64,000 bases of DNA from Phycisphaerales bacterium (GTDB taxonomy: Bacteria; Planctomycetota; Phycisphaerae; Phycisphaerales; UBA1924). Positions 1 to 8,050 of the stretch are shown here, one piece after another. Made by a program: the position numbers and the translations under genes. The notes beneath the pieces were generated by a model. It did no database searches and was not told the DNA's origin. It saw only the letters and a program-made list of their open reading frames with translations. The DNA lies in contig CAJPFG010000009.1 of the NCBI GenBank assembly GCA_905339235.1, forward strand, positions 1 to 64,000, read 5' to 3'. Within the stretch, counting starts at the first letter, position 1. Each line of letters opens with the position of its first letter.

Positions 1-1
1 G

Positions 2-532
2 GAATGGCCCGAGGACGCGCAAGTGCGCGAGACGATCGTACTGGGTATCTACGGTCGGGTCTTCGACTCCGCGGCGGGCGGATCGATCCCGCTGGTCGTC
101 GAGCGCAAGGACATGGTGTGCGGGCCGCCCCCGTGCTCGCCGCCGTGGGTTGACATCTCCGCGGACTGCGAGGTGCTCATGAGCCCCAACGGCAACGATC
201 GCGAGGTGTGGATCTCCTTGGAGCCGGTCGGGGGCGAGGCCCAGTCCTTCGGCATGGCCTACTTCTACCGCATCACGCCGCGCGGCTCGGGAAACCCGGT
301 CGTCACCGACCTGCGCTCCGACGACACGCTCGCCGCGACCGCGCCCAACGTCTACGCGTTCGAGTACAACCTCACGCTCCTGTGCGACGCGTTCCAGTCG
401 ATGCTCGACCGCGACGGGTTCCTCTCCACCGACAGCCTCGAAGCGTGGGCCCGCGATCCCACCGACGTCAACGGCGACGGGGTCGTCGACAGCGCCGACC
501 TGGCGTGGTTCGCCGACCGCATGGACCGGTAG
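2..532 (+). CDS. C-terminal part of a probable secreted protein with dockerin/EF-hand-like tail
   Basis: The frame is open to the left edge of the window, so this is the 3' part of a longer gene; a GTG at 23 could start it, but no stop precedes it. About 176 residues are visible. I recognise no enzymatic domain. The last 25 residues contain DVNGDGVVDSADLAWF, a single Ca-binding loop of dockerin/EF-hand type (D-x-N-x-D-G spacing). Such tails are common at the C-termini of planctomycete secreted proteins, where they may act in extracellular attachment or sorting; that role here is inference. A hairpin terminator follows directly, so this is the end of its transcription unit. Confidence 0.6.
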   Translation, partial: EWPEDAQVRETIVLGIYGRVFDSAAGGSIPLVVERKDMVCGPPPCSPPWVDISADCEVLMSPNGNDREVWISLEPVGGEAQSFGMAYFYRITPRGSGNPVVTDLRSDDTLAATAPNVYAFEYNLTLLCDAFQSMLDRDGFLSTDSLEAWARDPTDVNGDGVVDSADLAWFADRMDR

Positions 533-553
533 GCGGGTTGAATCTGCATGACG

Positions 554-584
554 AGGCCCGGGCACAGCGCCCGGGCCTGTTTTC
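554..584 (+). terminator. Rho-independent terminator
   Basis: A perfect 10-bp GC-rich stem (554-563 with 569-578), a 5-nt loop, then GTTTT. It lies between two converging genes and could serve the plus-strand gene ending at 532. Confidence 0.75.
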
Positions 585-647
585 GCGATTGTCGGGTCGC
601 GAGGCCGCGAGGGAAAGCCGGGCGCGAGCCTTCGCCCGCGCCCTGCG

Positions 648-1352
648 TCACTTGGTGTTGGCGCCGGTCTTGACGCCCGCGTCGAACCGATCCGGGAACT
701 GCTTGATGATCCCGTCGGACAGGGTGTCGGACAACTTGAGCGCGTGGTCGTAGACCTCGTCGAAGGCCGCGACGTCGCGCTCCCAGCGCTTGTCGAGTCG
801 CGCGTTGACCTCGTTGGTGGTCGAGCGCAGGTGGTCGCGCATCATCTCGGTGAGCGTGGAAGACAACCAGTGCGGGTTGGCCTCGCTGAGGAACTGGGCG
901 ATCTGCTCGGCGTTGTCCTGCCAGCGTTTGTCGGCCTCGGCCGCGCGGGCCTTGTCCCCGGCTTTGGCCGCGCGGATCAGGTCCACCGCGATCCCGATGT
1001 GGTCCTTCATGAGGCCCGTGAACTTTCCCGCCGCCGTCTTCCCGTAGTATGGGGCCAGCGCATCGCCCAGGTCTTCCTGGTTCTTCATCAGCCGGTCCGA
1101 CGCGGCCTTCTGGTCCGGCGCATCCGCCGCCGCCGCGATCAGGTACACCCGCGTCCAGAACACATGCTCCGACCACAGCCGCCGCATGTCCTGACGCAGG
1201 GTCAGGGACGAATCCGGCGATGCGTTCGCCTCGACCGCCACGGCTCGCTCCGCGTTATCCGTCGCAACGCCAACCCCGGCTCCCACCCCCACCCCCATCG
1301 CGCCGAGGGCCGCGGCCAACACGAACGGTGTCCAGGCTCTGAGCGTTTTCAT
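648..1352 (-). CDS. Exported helical protein of unknown function
   Basis: About 234 residues if started at the ATG at 1352 (MKTLRAW), which puts a signal peptide at the N-terminus (KTLR, then a hydrophobic Ala/Gly/Val stretch to about residue 30); an upstream start at 1379 is possible. The mature part is predicted helical, with conserved-looking segments LRQDMRRLWSEHVFWTR and LAPYYGKTAAGKFTGLMKDH. I have seen this pattern in secreted proteins often mislabelled as glycosyltransferases, but there is no catalytic signature to support that. It lies 54 bp downstream of the Cys-rich copper-storage-like gene on the same strand, so the two are probably co-transcribed, and a periplasmic metal- or stress-related role is conceivable. 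Confidence 0.7.
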   Translation of the reverse strand: MKTLRAWTPFVLAAALGAMGVGVGAGVGVATDNAERAVAVEANASPDSSLTLRQDMRRLWSEHVFWTRVYLIAAAADAPDQKAASDRLMKNQEDLGDALAPYYGKTAAGKFTGLMKDHIGIAVDLIRAAKAGDKARAAEADKRWQDNAEQIAQFLSEANPHWLSSTLTEMMRDHLRSTTNEVNARLDKRWERDVAAFDEVYDHALKLSDTLSDGIIKQFPDRFDAGVKTGANTK

Positions 1353-1406
1353 TGTGACCTCCAGTATCACCAACGCCACACTCCCCTGTTGACAGTCCCC
1401 AACCCG

Positions 1407-1763
1407 TCAAACCACGACACTCGCCATCCTCTCGCACGACTGCGCGCACGCGCGGCACACCTGGGCGCAGTGCTTCATCATCCCGTCGTTCTCGGCCAAC
1501 TTGTCGCAGTCCTCGGCGCAGGCCGCGCAGATCTCGGCGCACTGCCGGCAGATCGCCGCCGCGTACGGCGAGCCCCGCGCCATGAACCCCACCGCCGTCG
1601 AGCAGATCTGGGCGCAGTCGCGGATCCGTCCCTGGTGCTCGGGCGCGGCGTGCGCGTTTCCTACATGCAGGCAATGGTGTGCGGTGCGGATACAGACCCC
1701 GGAGCATTCGCCGCAATCGCGAATGCACTCTTCGATCTCGCGCGACGGCATCGAATATGGCAT
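1407..1763 (-). CDS. Four-helix-bundle copper-binding protein (Csp/DUF326-like)
   Basis: 118 residues with 16 cysteines, mostly in CxxC/CxxxC patterns along predicted amphipathic helices (for example CRQCAEICAACAEDC and CAQVCRACAQSC), plus HHC. Size and Cys layout match the copper storage protein (Csp/DUF326) family, in which a four-helix bundle lines its core with Cys thiolates that bind many Cu(I) ions. There is no signal peptide, which suits the cytosolic Csp3 type. It is probably the first gene of a two-gene unit with the exported protein downstream. The gene diverges from the histidine kinase at 1957. A Cu-responsive promoter was not recognisable. Confidence 0.85.
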   Translation of the reverse strand: MPYSMPSREIEECIRDCGECSGVCIRTAHHCLHVGNAHAAPEHQGRIRDCAQICSTAVGFMARGSPYAAAICRQCAEICAACAEDCDKLAENDGMMKHCAQVCRACAQSCERMASVVV

Positions 1764-1956
1764 GATGACTCCCTTGCGTGAGCCGTCTCACGTCAGGCCG
1801 CCATGCACTCCCCGCATGCCCCTCCATACGCACCAAGCGCCCTTGCGGATGGTCGAATCCGCCGCGCCCCTCCCGCCCGCAAGCCCTCGCTCCTCGGGCG
1901 TGCAAACCCTCTCGGCACGCAACCAGACTCCATACACGCCCGTACTACCCTTCGCC

Positions 1957-3723
1957 GTGCTCATCCTCACCGTCCTCCAGGGGCCCGACAAGGGCCGCAA
2001 GTTCGAACTCCCCGAGAACGAACCGCAACTCATCGGCCGCTCCAGCGAGGCCCTGCCCCTGGAGGACAACGCCGTCTCGCGCCGCCACGCCGAACTCACG
2101 CCCGACGACGGCGCCTGGTACATCCGCGACCTCCAATCCCAGAACGGCACGTGGGTCAACGGCACCCGCATCGAGCAGCGCACCCGCCTGCGCCCGGGCG
2201 ATCAGGTCCGCGTGGGTCAGACGCTCTTTGTGTTCGGCGTCACGCACGGGGGCGAGGCCGATCTCATCCGCCTGGTCGGCGTCGGCAACCGCGTGGACGC
2301 CTCCATCGAGCGCACCATCCCCAGCCTGACCCCCGCGGGCCTGGGCGGATCGATGGACGACTCGGTCATCCTCTCCGAGCCCGAGCCCCGGGCCGCGGCC
2401 GTCGATCACCTGCGCGTCATCTACCGCCTTACGACGCTGATCACGCGCCCGATGGACCGCGCCGCCCTGAGCAAGGCCGCGCTGGACCTGATCTTCGCCG
2501 AGTTCAAGCCCCAGCGGGGCTGCATTCTTCTCGTCGGCGAGGGGGACTCGCCCGACGCCCCGCCCACGCCGGTGGCCGTCAAGTACCGTGAGCAGCCCAT
2601 GGACCCGGAGGACGCCAAGATCCAGGTCAGCAAGACCATCCTGTACCACGCCATGACCAAGAGCGAGGGCGTGCTCTCCACCAACGCCATGCACGACCCG
2701 CGCTTCGCCAGCGGCGACAGCGTGCAGCGCCTGCACATCCGCTCGGCCATCTGCTCGCCGGTCCGCTTCGGCGAACGCACCTTCGGCGCCATCTACATCG
2801 ACTCGTCCATCGCCAACTACACCTTCACCCCCGAGCAGCTCGCGCTCATGAACGCCATCGGCCAGCACGTGGGCCTCGCGCTGGCCAACGCCGAGAGCCA
2901 GCAGCACAAACTCCAGAGCGAGCGCCTCGCGGCCATCGGCGAGACCGTCGCCACGTTATCACATTCTATTAAGAACATGCTCCAGGGCCTCCGCGGCGGG
3001 GCCGATCTCGTCGAGATGGGCCTCAAGAAGGAGGACCTCAAGATCGCCAAGGGCGGCTGGGAGATCCTGCACCGCAACCTCTCCCGCATCATCTCGCTGA
3101 CCATGAACATGCTCGCCTTCTCGCGGCAGCGCCGCGTGGAGGTCGAACTCATCCGGCTGGCGCCGCTGGTGGAGGACTGCGTGGAACTGCTCGAGGGCCA
3201 GGCCGCGCAGAAGCAGGTCGCGCTCATCACCGACGTGGACCCCGAGATGCCCCCCGTGCCGCTGGACCAGGCCCTCGTGCACCAGGCGCTGATGAACCTC
3301 GTGACCAACGCCATCGAGGCCTGCCCGCCCGGCATCGGCGCGATCACCGTCAAGGGCCTCTACCGCCCCGGCCAGCCGCCCTCGAAGCACCCGGAGATCG
3401 AGATCGCCGTGATCGACAACGGCCCGGGCATCCCCGCGGCCAAGCAGCGCTGGATCTTCGAGCCCTTCAACACCACCAAGGGCCTGAAGGGCACGGGCCT
3501 GGGCCTGGCGGTGGCCAAGCGCGTGGCCGAGGACCACGGCGGGCGCATCGCGCTGGAATCGGCCGAAGGCCGCGGCGCCACCTTCCGCATGCTCCTCCCC
3601 GCCGACACGGCGGCGACCGGCGACCCCTCGGCCACGGCCCACTCCCGCCCCCCCGCCGGCCCGCTCGACAGCGGCCACAAAGGCGAATCGGTACCGCCGC
3701 GGCGGGATGACGCGGGGCCCTGA
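1957..3723 (+). CDS. Orphan sensor histidine kinase with FHA and GAF domains
   Basis: The frame is open from 1501, but the part before 1957 is proline-rich low-complexity sequence antisense to the Csp-like gene. I place the start at GTG 1957, just before the FHA domain (588 aa); no good ribosome site is visible, so the start is uncertain. Domains: FHA residues 1-95 (LIGRSS, SRRHAEL, NGTWVNG, a phosphothreonine-binding fold); GAF about 150-312; an HAMP-less kinase core with the phospho-acceptor His at 336 in TLSHSIKNMLQG; and a HATPase domain with N box NLVTNAIEA, G1 DNGPGIP and G2 GTGLGLAVAKR. There are no membrane segments, so it is cytosolic. No response regulator is adjacent. The FHA domain suggests input from Ser/Thr kinases, which are abundant in planctomycetes. 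Confidence 0.88.
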   Translation: MLILTVLQGPDKGRKFELPENEPQLIGRSSEALPLEDNAVSRRHAELTPDDGAWYIRDLQSQNGTWVNGTRIEQRTRLRPGDQVRVGQTLFVFGVTHGGEADLIRLVGVGNRVDASIERTIPSLTPAGLGGSMDDSVILSEPEPRAAAVDHLRVIYRLTTLITRPMDRAALSKAALDLIFAEFKPQRGCILLVGEGDSPDAPPTPVAVKYREQPMDPEDAKIQVSKTILYHAMTKSEGVLSTNAMHDPRFASGDSVQRLHIRSAICSPVRFGERTFGAIYIDSSIANYTFTPEQLALMNAIGQHVGLALANAESQQHKLQSERLAAIGETVATLSHSIKNMLQGLRGGADLVEMGLKKEDLKIAKGGWEILHRNLSRIISLTMNMLAFSRQRRVEVELIRLAPLVEDCVELLEGQAAQKQVALITDVDPEMPPVPLDQALVHQALMNLVTNAIEACPPGIGAITVKGLYRPGQPPSKHPEIEIAVIDNGPGIPAAKQRWIFEPFNTTKGLKGTGLGLAVAKRVAEDHGGRIALESAEGRGATFRMLLPADTAATGDPSATAHSRPPAGPLDSGHKGESVPPRRDDAGP

Positions 3724-3857
3724 GGCACGCAAGGCCTTTGCAGCGCTGAACATCCCATTATCGGGTGGGGATTTCATGTTGCCTTCACCGCGGACTCACG
3801 GCGGCGCGGGAGATTGTTCCTGAAGAGGCGCTTCACCTCTTTCGCGAAGGAACACCC

Positions 3858-4355
3858 GTGACCGCGATCTCCGCTTCAAACCCGCTCGCGAACCGCTCGC
3901 CGGCCCCTGCCGCCGAGGTGCGCCGGCTCGCGCGGCGCGTGCGCGACCTGTTGCACCGTCCGGAGAACGCGGCCGACCGACCCCCACGAATCGCCCAACC
4001 GGCGCGCACCTCGCACGCCGGAGAAGGAGCACGCAGCCCGGCGCCCGGAGGCGGCCCAGGAGGGAACGCCGCCTCCGGCCCGGGCGGCCACGCTCACGAA
4101 CTCTGCTCCGCGGCGTTCGGGGTGTTTCACTGACCCGCCGCGGAGATTCGCGCGCGCCCGATCCTCCGCCTCTCGCATGCCGACCGGCTCACGCACGTGC
4201 TGCGCTTCGTCGGGCTGACCACCGACAGCACCCTGCGCCAGCGATTCACCGCCGCCGACGGCGGCAAGACGGCGTATTACCAACTCCGCTGGCTGGGCAA
4301 CGGCGGCGAACGCGGCCCCTGGAGCGACGTGGCCAGCGCGACGGTCGCGGCGTAG
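3858..4355 (+). pseudogene. Decayed gene remnant with fibronectin-III-like tail
   Basis: Two open stretches in the same frame are separated by a TGA at 4131-4133. The first runs from a possible GTG at 3858 and is Pro/Gly/Ala-rich. The second (4134-4355) encodes RLSHADRLTHVLRF and then GGKTAYYQLRWLGNGG with GPWSDVASATV before a stop. The second part resembles the C-terminal portion of a planctomycete repeat-family protein of about 200 residues that ends in an Fn3-like strand pattern (from memory, not a search). The middle of that protein seems deleted. Lying next to an IS element and intergenic repeats, the locus looks like a decay zone. Confidence 0.45.
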
Positions 4356-4362
4356 GCCGGAG

Positions 4363-4469
4363 GTTCAACACGGAGTTCACGGAGGGGCACGGAGGGGGGC
4401 GCGGAAGGGAGAGAGGCCGCGGATGGCGCGGATTCGTCGGATTGATCCGTCCGCGCCGATCCGCGGCCT
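4363..4469. repeat. Intergenic palindromic repeat
   Basis: Two pieces. From 4363 there is a run of CACGGAG-type units (GTTCAACACGGAGTTCACGG). From 4414 to 4469 there is a hairpin with an 11-bp perfect outer stem (AGGCCGCGGAT with ATCCGCGGCCT), an 8-bp inner stem (GGCGCGGA with TCCGCGCC) and an AT-richer centre. The first unit recurs at 7005-7092, so this is a dispersed non-coding repeat family. Confidence 0.7.
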
Positions 4470-4516
4470 GCGGTCCCGGCGCTGCGTTCCCTTCGAGTCA
4501 TCCGGGATCGATTCGC

Positions 4517-5932
4517 CTAGCAGCCCGTGGCAGAAGTGAGGATCGCGCGGCCTGAGAGGGTGGACCGCGGGAGTCGGCGGTGGTGCGCCGGGTGGACGAT
4601 CATCGGCTCCCGAGGAGGCCGGAGCGCCGGAGCATTCACGAGGGCGCCGAAAAGGCGCACCGGCCGTGCCCGGGCCGCCTTCGCCGCGCCCTGCAGCCCG
4701 CGCGGCGTGCCCCTCCCCGTCAGCGTCCGCATCAGCAGCGACAGGTTCACGCCCCCGAAGAGGACCAGCACCCGTTTGAGCACGTTGGCGTGGCCGCGGA
4801 CATGCACCCGGCGCAGCCCGCCGGTCTCCAGCCCGTGCGCGAGGGGGCGTTCCAGCACCTCGCCGCGGCGGCGCAGCAGGCTCCTCCCCCGCGTTCCCCG
4901 GATCCGCCGCCGGTTGGCCAGGACGGCGCGGCGCTCGCGCGGCTTGCCCTTCCAGTTCCGCCGGCCACGCCGGGGCTCGCTGGCGTAGACGCGGACCCCG
5001 ATGTCCTCCAGGTCCACCAGCGTCTGGTTGCTGTGGTAGCCCTTGTCCACCACCGCTTCCTGCACGATCGGGTCGGCCAGCGCCACCCCGCCCACCGGGT
5101 CCTCCCGCACCCGGTCCAGCTGCTTCATGGCTTCGAGCATCGTGTGGGCGATGCTCGCGGTGTCGCCGCGGTCCGCCGGCTGCACCGTCACCCCCAGCAC
5201 CGCGCCGGTCTGCATGTCCGCGGCGTGCTCGAGCTTGTGGGCCAGGTGTGTGCGGCCGTCCTTCATCTTCGTGATCCGGGCGTCGGGGTCGTGCGGGTGG
5301 GCCCATTCCGCGTTGCCGCCCTTGCCCTTGCGGTCCCGGTCGATCCGCGCCAGGTCCTCGCGCGTCGGTGTCTCAATCCCCGAGGCCCGGGCCAGGCCGG
5401 TGAGGAAGTCCTGGTAGGACTGCCCGCCGTCGCGACGCACGATCGAACGCATCGCGGCGTTGGCCTCCAGCGTGGTGGCGTCCACCCCCAGGGTCTTGCC
5501 CGTGACCAGGTCGTGCTCGGCCAGCAGCCCCAGCACCCAGCCGAAGACCTCGACGTGCGTCTCCACGTCGATCAGGCGTCGGGTGCGCGAGAGGGTCGAG
5601 TGGTCGGGCGTGGACTTCTCCAGCGGCACGCCCAGGAAGCCCCGCAGCGACAGGGAATCCGAGCAGCGCCAGTCGATTCCGCGTTCGCTGCCGATCCCCT
5701 CGAAGTACCCCACCAGCAGGCAGCGGAAGTACACCCCGGGGGCCAGGCCGGGCCGGCCCATGGTCCTGGCGTAGAAACGGGCGCAGGCCCGCTCGACGAA
5801 GTCGTCGAAGCCGCGCTCGCGCAGGATGACATTGAGCCGCTGGTAGAAGGGGTGGCCCTGAGACCGGGGCAGGTCCGCCGTCTTCACCCAGATCGGGTCC
5901 TGAGATTCACGATCACGCTTGCCCATCGCCAT
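4517..5932 (-). CDS. IS1182-family DDE transposase
   Basis: The frame is open from GTG 6004, but a strong Shine-Dalgarno GGAGGA (5939-5944) precedes the ATG at 5932, giving 471 aa. N-terminal DUF772-type domain (RERGFDDFVERACARFYA, CLLVGYFEGIGSERGIDWR); DDE catalytic core with VDATTLEANAAM (first Asp), VVDKGYHSNQTL (second Asp) and a C-terminal Glu in the RRRGEVLERPLAH region. The layout SLSLRGFLG, PDHSTLSRTR, DATTLEANAAMR is typical of IS1182/IS5-group transposases, which carry out cut-and-paste transposition. No frameshift or internal stop, so it appears intact. The basic C-terminus continues to a stop inside the inverted repeat. Confidence 0.92.
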   Translation of the reverse strand: MAMGKRDRESQDPIWVKTADLPRSQGHPFYQRLNVILRERGFDDFVERACARFYARTMGRPGLAPGVYFRCLLVGYFEGIGSERGIDWRCSDSLSLRGFLGVPLEKSTPDHSTLSRTRRLIDVETHVEVFGWVLGLLAEHDLVTGKTLGVDATTLEANAAMRSIVRRDGGQSYQDFLTGLARASGIETPTREDLARIDRDRKGKGGNAEWAHPHDPDARITKMKDGRTHLAHKLEHAADMQTGAVLGVTVQPADRGDTASIAHTMLEAMKQLDRVREDPVGGVALADPIVQEAVVDKGYHSNQTLVDLEDIGVRVYASEPRRGRRNWKGKPRERRAVLANRRRIRGTRGRSLLRRRGEVLERPLAHGLETGGLRRVHVRGHANVLKRVLVLFGGVNLSLLMRTLTGRGTPRGLQGAAKAARARPVRLFGALVNAPALRPPREPMIVHPAHHRRLPRSTLSGRAILTSATGC

Positions 5933-5938
5933 GCCGCG

Positions 5939-5944
5939 TCCTCC
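5939..5944 (-). promoter_or_regulatory. Ribosome binding site that fixes the transposase start
   Basis: GGAGGA on the minus strand, 6 nt before the ATG at 5932. It argues against the longer reading that begins at 6004 inside the inverted repeat. Confidence 0.75.
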
Positions 5945-6107
5945 GTGACGCGACCAACGTAGCGCTTTTTGTCCGATCCTGCAAGCCGGAACGACTTTCG
6001 CCACGGGCTGCTAGGCCCCTGAATCCCCACCCGCGGCGTTCGCCCTTGGGGAGCGTTCGCCCGGATCAGATCACCGCCCGCCCGCGGGTGGGCGCCCGGG
6101 CCGGCGC

Positions 6108-6590
6108 TCACGCGGCCTCGTGCAGGCGTTTGGGGCGCTTGGACCGCCAGAACGCGTCCAGGCGCGCCGCCGTGCGGGGGTGAACGCCGAGGGCCAGGTT
6201 CCGCGGGCCCGCCGCCAGGTTGAAGCGGTCCAGCAGCGGACAGCGGACCGGCATCACGTAGGCGCTGGCCGCGCGGTCCACCCCGATCGCGAACTTGTAT
6301 TCCTTGTAGCGCTCGTCGAAGCCGGGGTAGGTGTGGTAGTTGATCCGCCCGCCCGCCAGCACCAGCCGGGCGCACAGGGCCGCGCCGCCCTTGGGCACCG
6401 GCAGCGCCGTTGCGAGCCACATCACACCGTCCTCGTCGTGGCCGAAAACCCGGACCGAATCGGTGTAGACCGACCACGGCAGGCGGTCGGGGGCCGCCGA
6501 CTGGCAGTTGGGGAGCCAGTCGTTCTGGTAGTCGCAGTGCATGAGGAAGTGCACCGGCATGGCCGGATAATAGGACCGCAGTGCCCTCAA
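6108..6590 (-). CDS. Conserved-looking hypothetical protein
   Basis: 160 residues from ATG 6590; a second ATG at 6560 (MPVHFLMHCDYQ) would give 150 residues and may be the true start. There is no signal peptide or membrane segment. The composition is normal for a folded soluble protein (YTDSVRVFGHDEDGVMW, GGRINYHTYPGFDERYKEYKFAIG), ending in a basic tail. I do not recognise a family. It lies just downstream of the IS element on the same strand and diverges from the small gene at 6613, so the 22-bp space between the two starts must hold both promoters. Confidence 0.6.
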   Translation of the reverse strand: MRALRSYYPAMPVHFLMHCDYQNDWLPNCQSAAPDRLPWSVYTDSVRVFGHDEDGVMWLATALPVPKGGAALCARLVLAGGRINYHTYPGFDERYKEYKFAIGVDRAASAYVMPVRCPLLDRFNLAAGPRNLALGVHPRTAARLDAFWRSKRPKRLHEAA

Positions 6591-6612
6591 TGGAATCGCC
6601 TATACTCGGCCC

Positions 6613-6963
6613 ATGCTCGTCGGGACCCGTGCCGACCATCCCATCGCCCTCTCGCCCTCGGAACTGGCCGCGGGGTTTCTGCTGCTCCAGATCGGCAACC
6701 CGCACGCGGGCGAACCCGGCGCCCCTTCGCTCCTGTACGCGGTGATCTGCGTCATCGACTCGACCAACCGGGTCGTCAAGAAGCGTTCCTCCGAGGGGAA
6801 GATCAGTTACATCCATCGCCGCCGGGACCCGCTCAACGCCGACGCCCCGGCCGCCACCCGGCCGTGGCGCACCGTCTTCGCGTCGGCCGCCGAACCCGCC
6901 CTCGCGGTCCAGGCCGCGCACGACAACGCCGGGAAACCCGACCTCGGCCCGGGGCCGGTCTGA
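6613..6963 (+). CDS. Small hypothetical protein
   Basis: 116 residues; central part ELAAGFLLLQIGNPHAG, then LYAVICVIDSTNRVVKKR. No family recognised. A TATACT hexamer at 6601-6606 is a good -10 candidate, and it would place the RNA start almost at the ATG, so the message may be nearly leaderless. The gene is followed by a palindromic repeat (7005-7092) and then the convergent scpA gene. Confidence 0.55.
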   Translation: MLVGTRADHPIALSPSELAAGFLLLQIGNPHAGEPGAPSLLYAVICVIDSTNRVVKKRSSEGKISYIHRRRDPLNADAPAATRPWRTVFASAAEPALAVQAAHDNAGKPDLGPGPV

Positions 6964-7004
6964 AGGGCATTTGCCCGGACGATCCCCGGAGCTGCGCAAA
7001 GGCA

Positions 7005-7092
7005 AGTTCAACACGGGGGCCACGGAGGTCCACGGAGTTGAAATCTCCCTCGTGCCCCCTCTGTGTTCCTCCGTGTTCTCCGTGGTGAACTC
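7005..7092. repeat. Intergenic palindromic repeat of the CACGGAG type
   Basis: The left arm AGTTCAACACGG and the right arm (reverse complement AGTTCACCACGG) pair at 11 of 12 positions. Between them lie further complementary CACGGAGG/CCTCCGTG units and CTCCCTCGTGCC. The left arm shares GTTCAACACGG with the repeat at 4363. It sits between convergent genes, could fold into a long hairpin, and may help stop transcription. Confidence 0.7.
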
Positions 7093-7104
7093 CGGGGCCG
7101 GGGC

Positions 7105-7938
7105 TCAGATCGCCGGAGCATCCGTCGGCGCCGCCTCGGGTGCGTCGCCCGGCGACTCCCGCCGCATGGCGACGTAGATCGACCCATCCCCCCGATCCTG
7201 CCGCACGCCCACGCGCCGCTTGCGCACCAACTCGAGAAGCGCCAGGAACAGCCCGATCATTTCGGTCCGCCGCCGTCCCTTGAACAGCGTCGAGAACTCG
7301 ACTTCTCCGGCCTCTTGCCTGGTGCCGATCTGCGCCAGGATGTCCTCGGCGTGGATCTCGATCGGCGTGTCGTCGTAGGTGACCTGGTGATCGCCAAGGC
7401 GGTCGAAGTTGACCGTTTCCGCGATTCTCCGGAACGCCTCCGTGAGGTCGATCAGGTCCAGGTCTTCGAGTTCCACGTCCTGGGACGACTCGATCGCGGC
7501 CCGCAGTGCCTCGTCGTTGATTCCCACCCTCGCCACCGGGAATCGCCGCCGCCAGTCGTCGGCCCGGCGCTCCAGCGATTCCCCCGCGTCCCGGTACTTC
7601 TTGTACTCGATCAACTGCCGGACCAGTTCCACCCGCGGGTCTGCGGTGGGGCAATCCGACCCCGCCGCGGCGCTTGGGGAGGCCGTCGGCTTGCTCAGGA
7701 GGCGGCTTTTGATTTCCATCAGCGTGGCGGCCATGACCAGGAACTCGCCCGCGAGGTCGATGTCGATCCGGGCCGGTCCCATTTCCCGCAGTTGCGCCAG
7801 AAACGACAGGTACTGCTCGGTGATCGTCGAGATGGGGATGTTGTGGATGTCCACTTCCGACCGCTTGATCAGGAACAGCAACAGATCCAGCGGCCCTTCA
7901 AAGGCGTCCAGACGGACCTTGTAATCCTGGGTGAGCAT
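7105..7938 (-). CDS. scpA: Segregation and condensation protein A
   Basis: 277 aa. The N-terminal signature YKVRLDAFEGPLDLLLFLIK followed by SEVDIHNIPISTITEQYLSF and LAGEFLVMAATLMEIKSRLL is diagnostic of ScpA, the kleisin subunit that bridges the SMC dimer in bacterial condensin. The C-terminal winged-helix half (EFSTLFKGRRRTEMIGLFLALLELVRKRRV) is also present, so the protein is full length. ScpB, usually the next gene, is not in this window. The gene diverges from kdsD at 8051. Confidence 0.95.
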   Translation of the reverse strand: MLTQDYKVRLDAFEGPLDLLLFLIKRSEVDIHNIPISTITEQYLSFLAQLREMGPARIDIDLAGEFLVMAATLMEIKSRLLSKPTASPSAAAGSDCPTADPRVELVRQLIEYKKYRDAGESLERRADDWRRRFPVARVGINDEALRAAIESSQDVELEDLDLIDLTEAFRRIAETVNFDRLGDHQVTYDDTPIEIHAEDILAQIGTRQEAGEVEFSTLFKGRRRTEMIGLFLALLELVRKRRVGVRQDRGDGSIYVAMRRESPGDAPEAAPTDAPAI

Positions 7939-8050
7939 CGGGCCTCCATGCCGCTCCGCGTTCCCGCCCGGCCTCGCGCGCAGCGGCCAGATGCTACGAC
8001 GCCTCGCCCCCGCGCATCCCGCCGCGGTCCAACTCCGCTACCCTTGCTCC

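Larger units (their letters stand above)
4515..6016 (-). mobile_element. Complete IS1182-like insertion sequence
   Basis: Terminal inverted repeats of 23 bp (left 4515-4537, right 5994-6016) match at 21 positions, both beginning GCCTAGCAGCCCGTGGC when read inward. The single transposase gene fills the element and its TAG stop lies inside the left repeat. Total length is about 1.5 kb. The CTAG core within both ends makes the exact boundary and target duplication ambiguous; I could not define a duplicated target. Confidence 0.88.

Noticed and set aside
1501..1956. Upstream extension of the histidine kinase
   Set aside because: Low-complexity Pro/Ser/Arg sequence antisense to the Cys-rich Csp-like gene; the FHA domain starts only after 1957.
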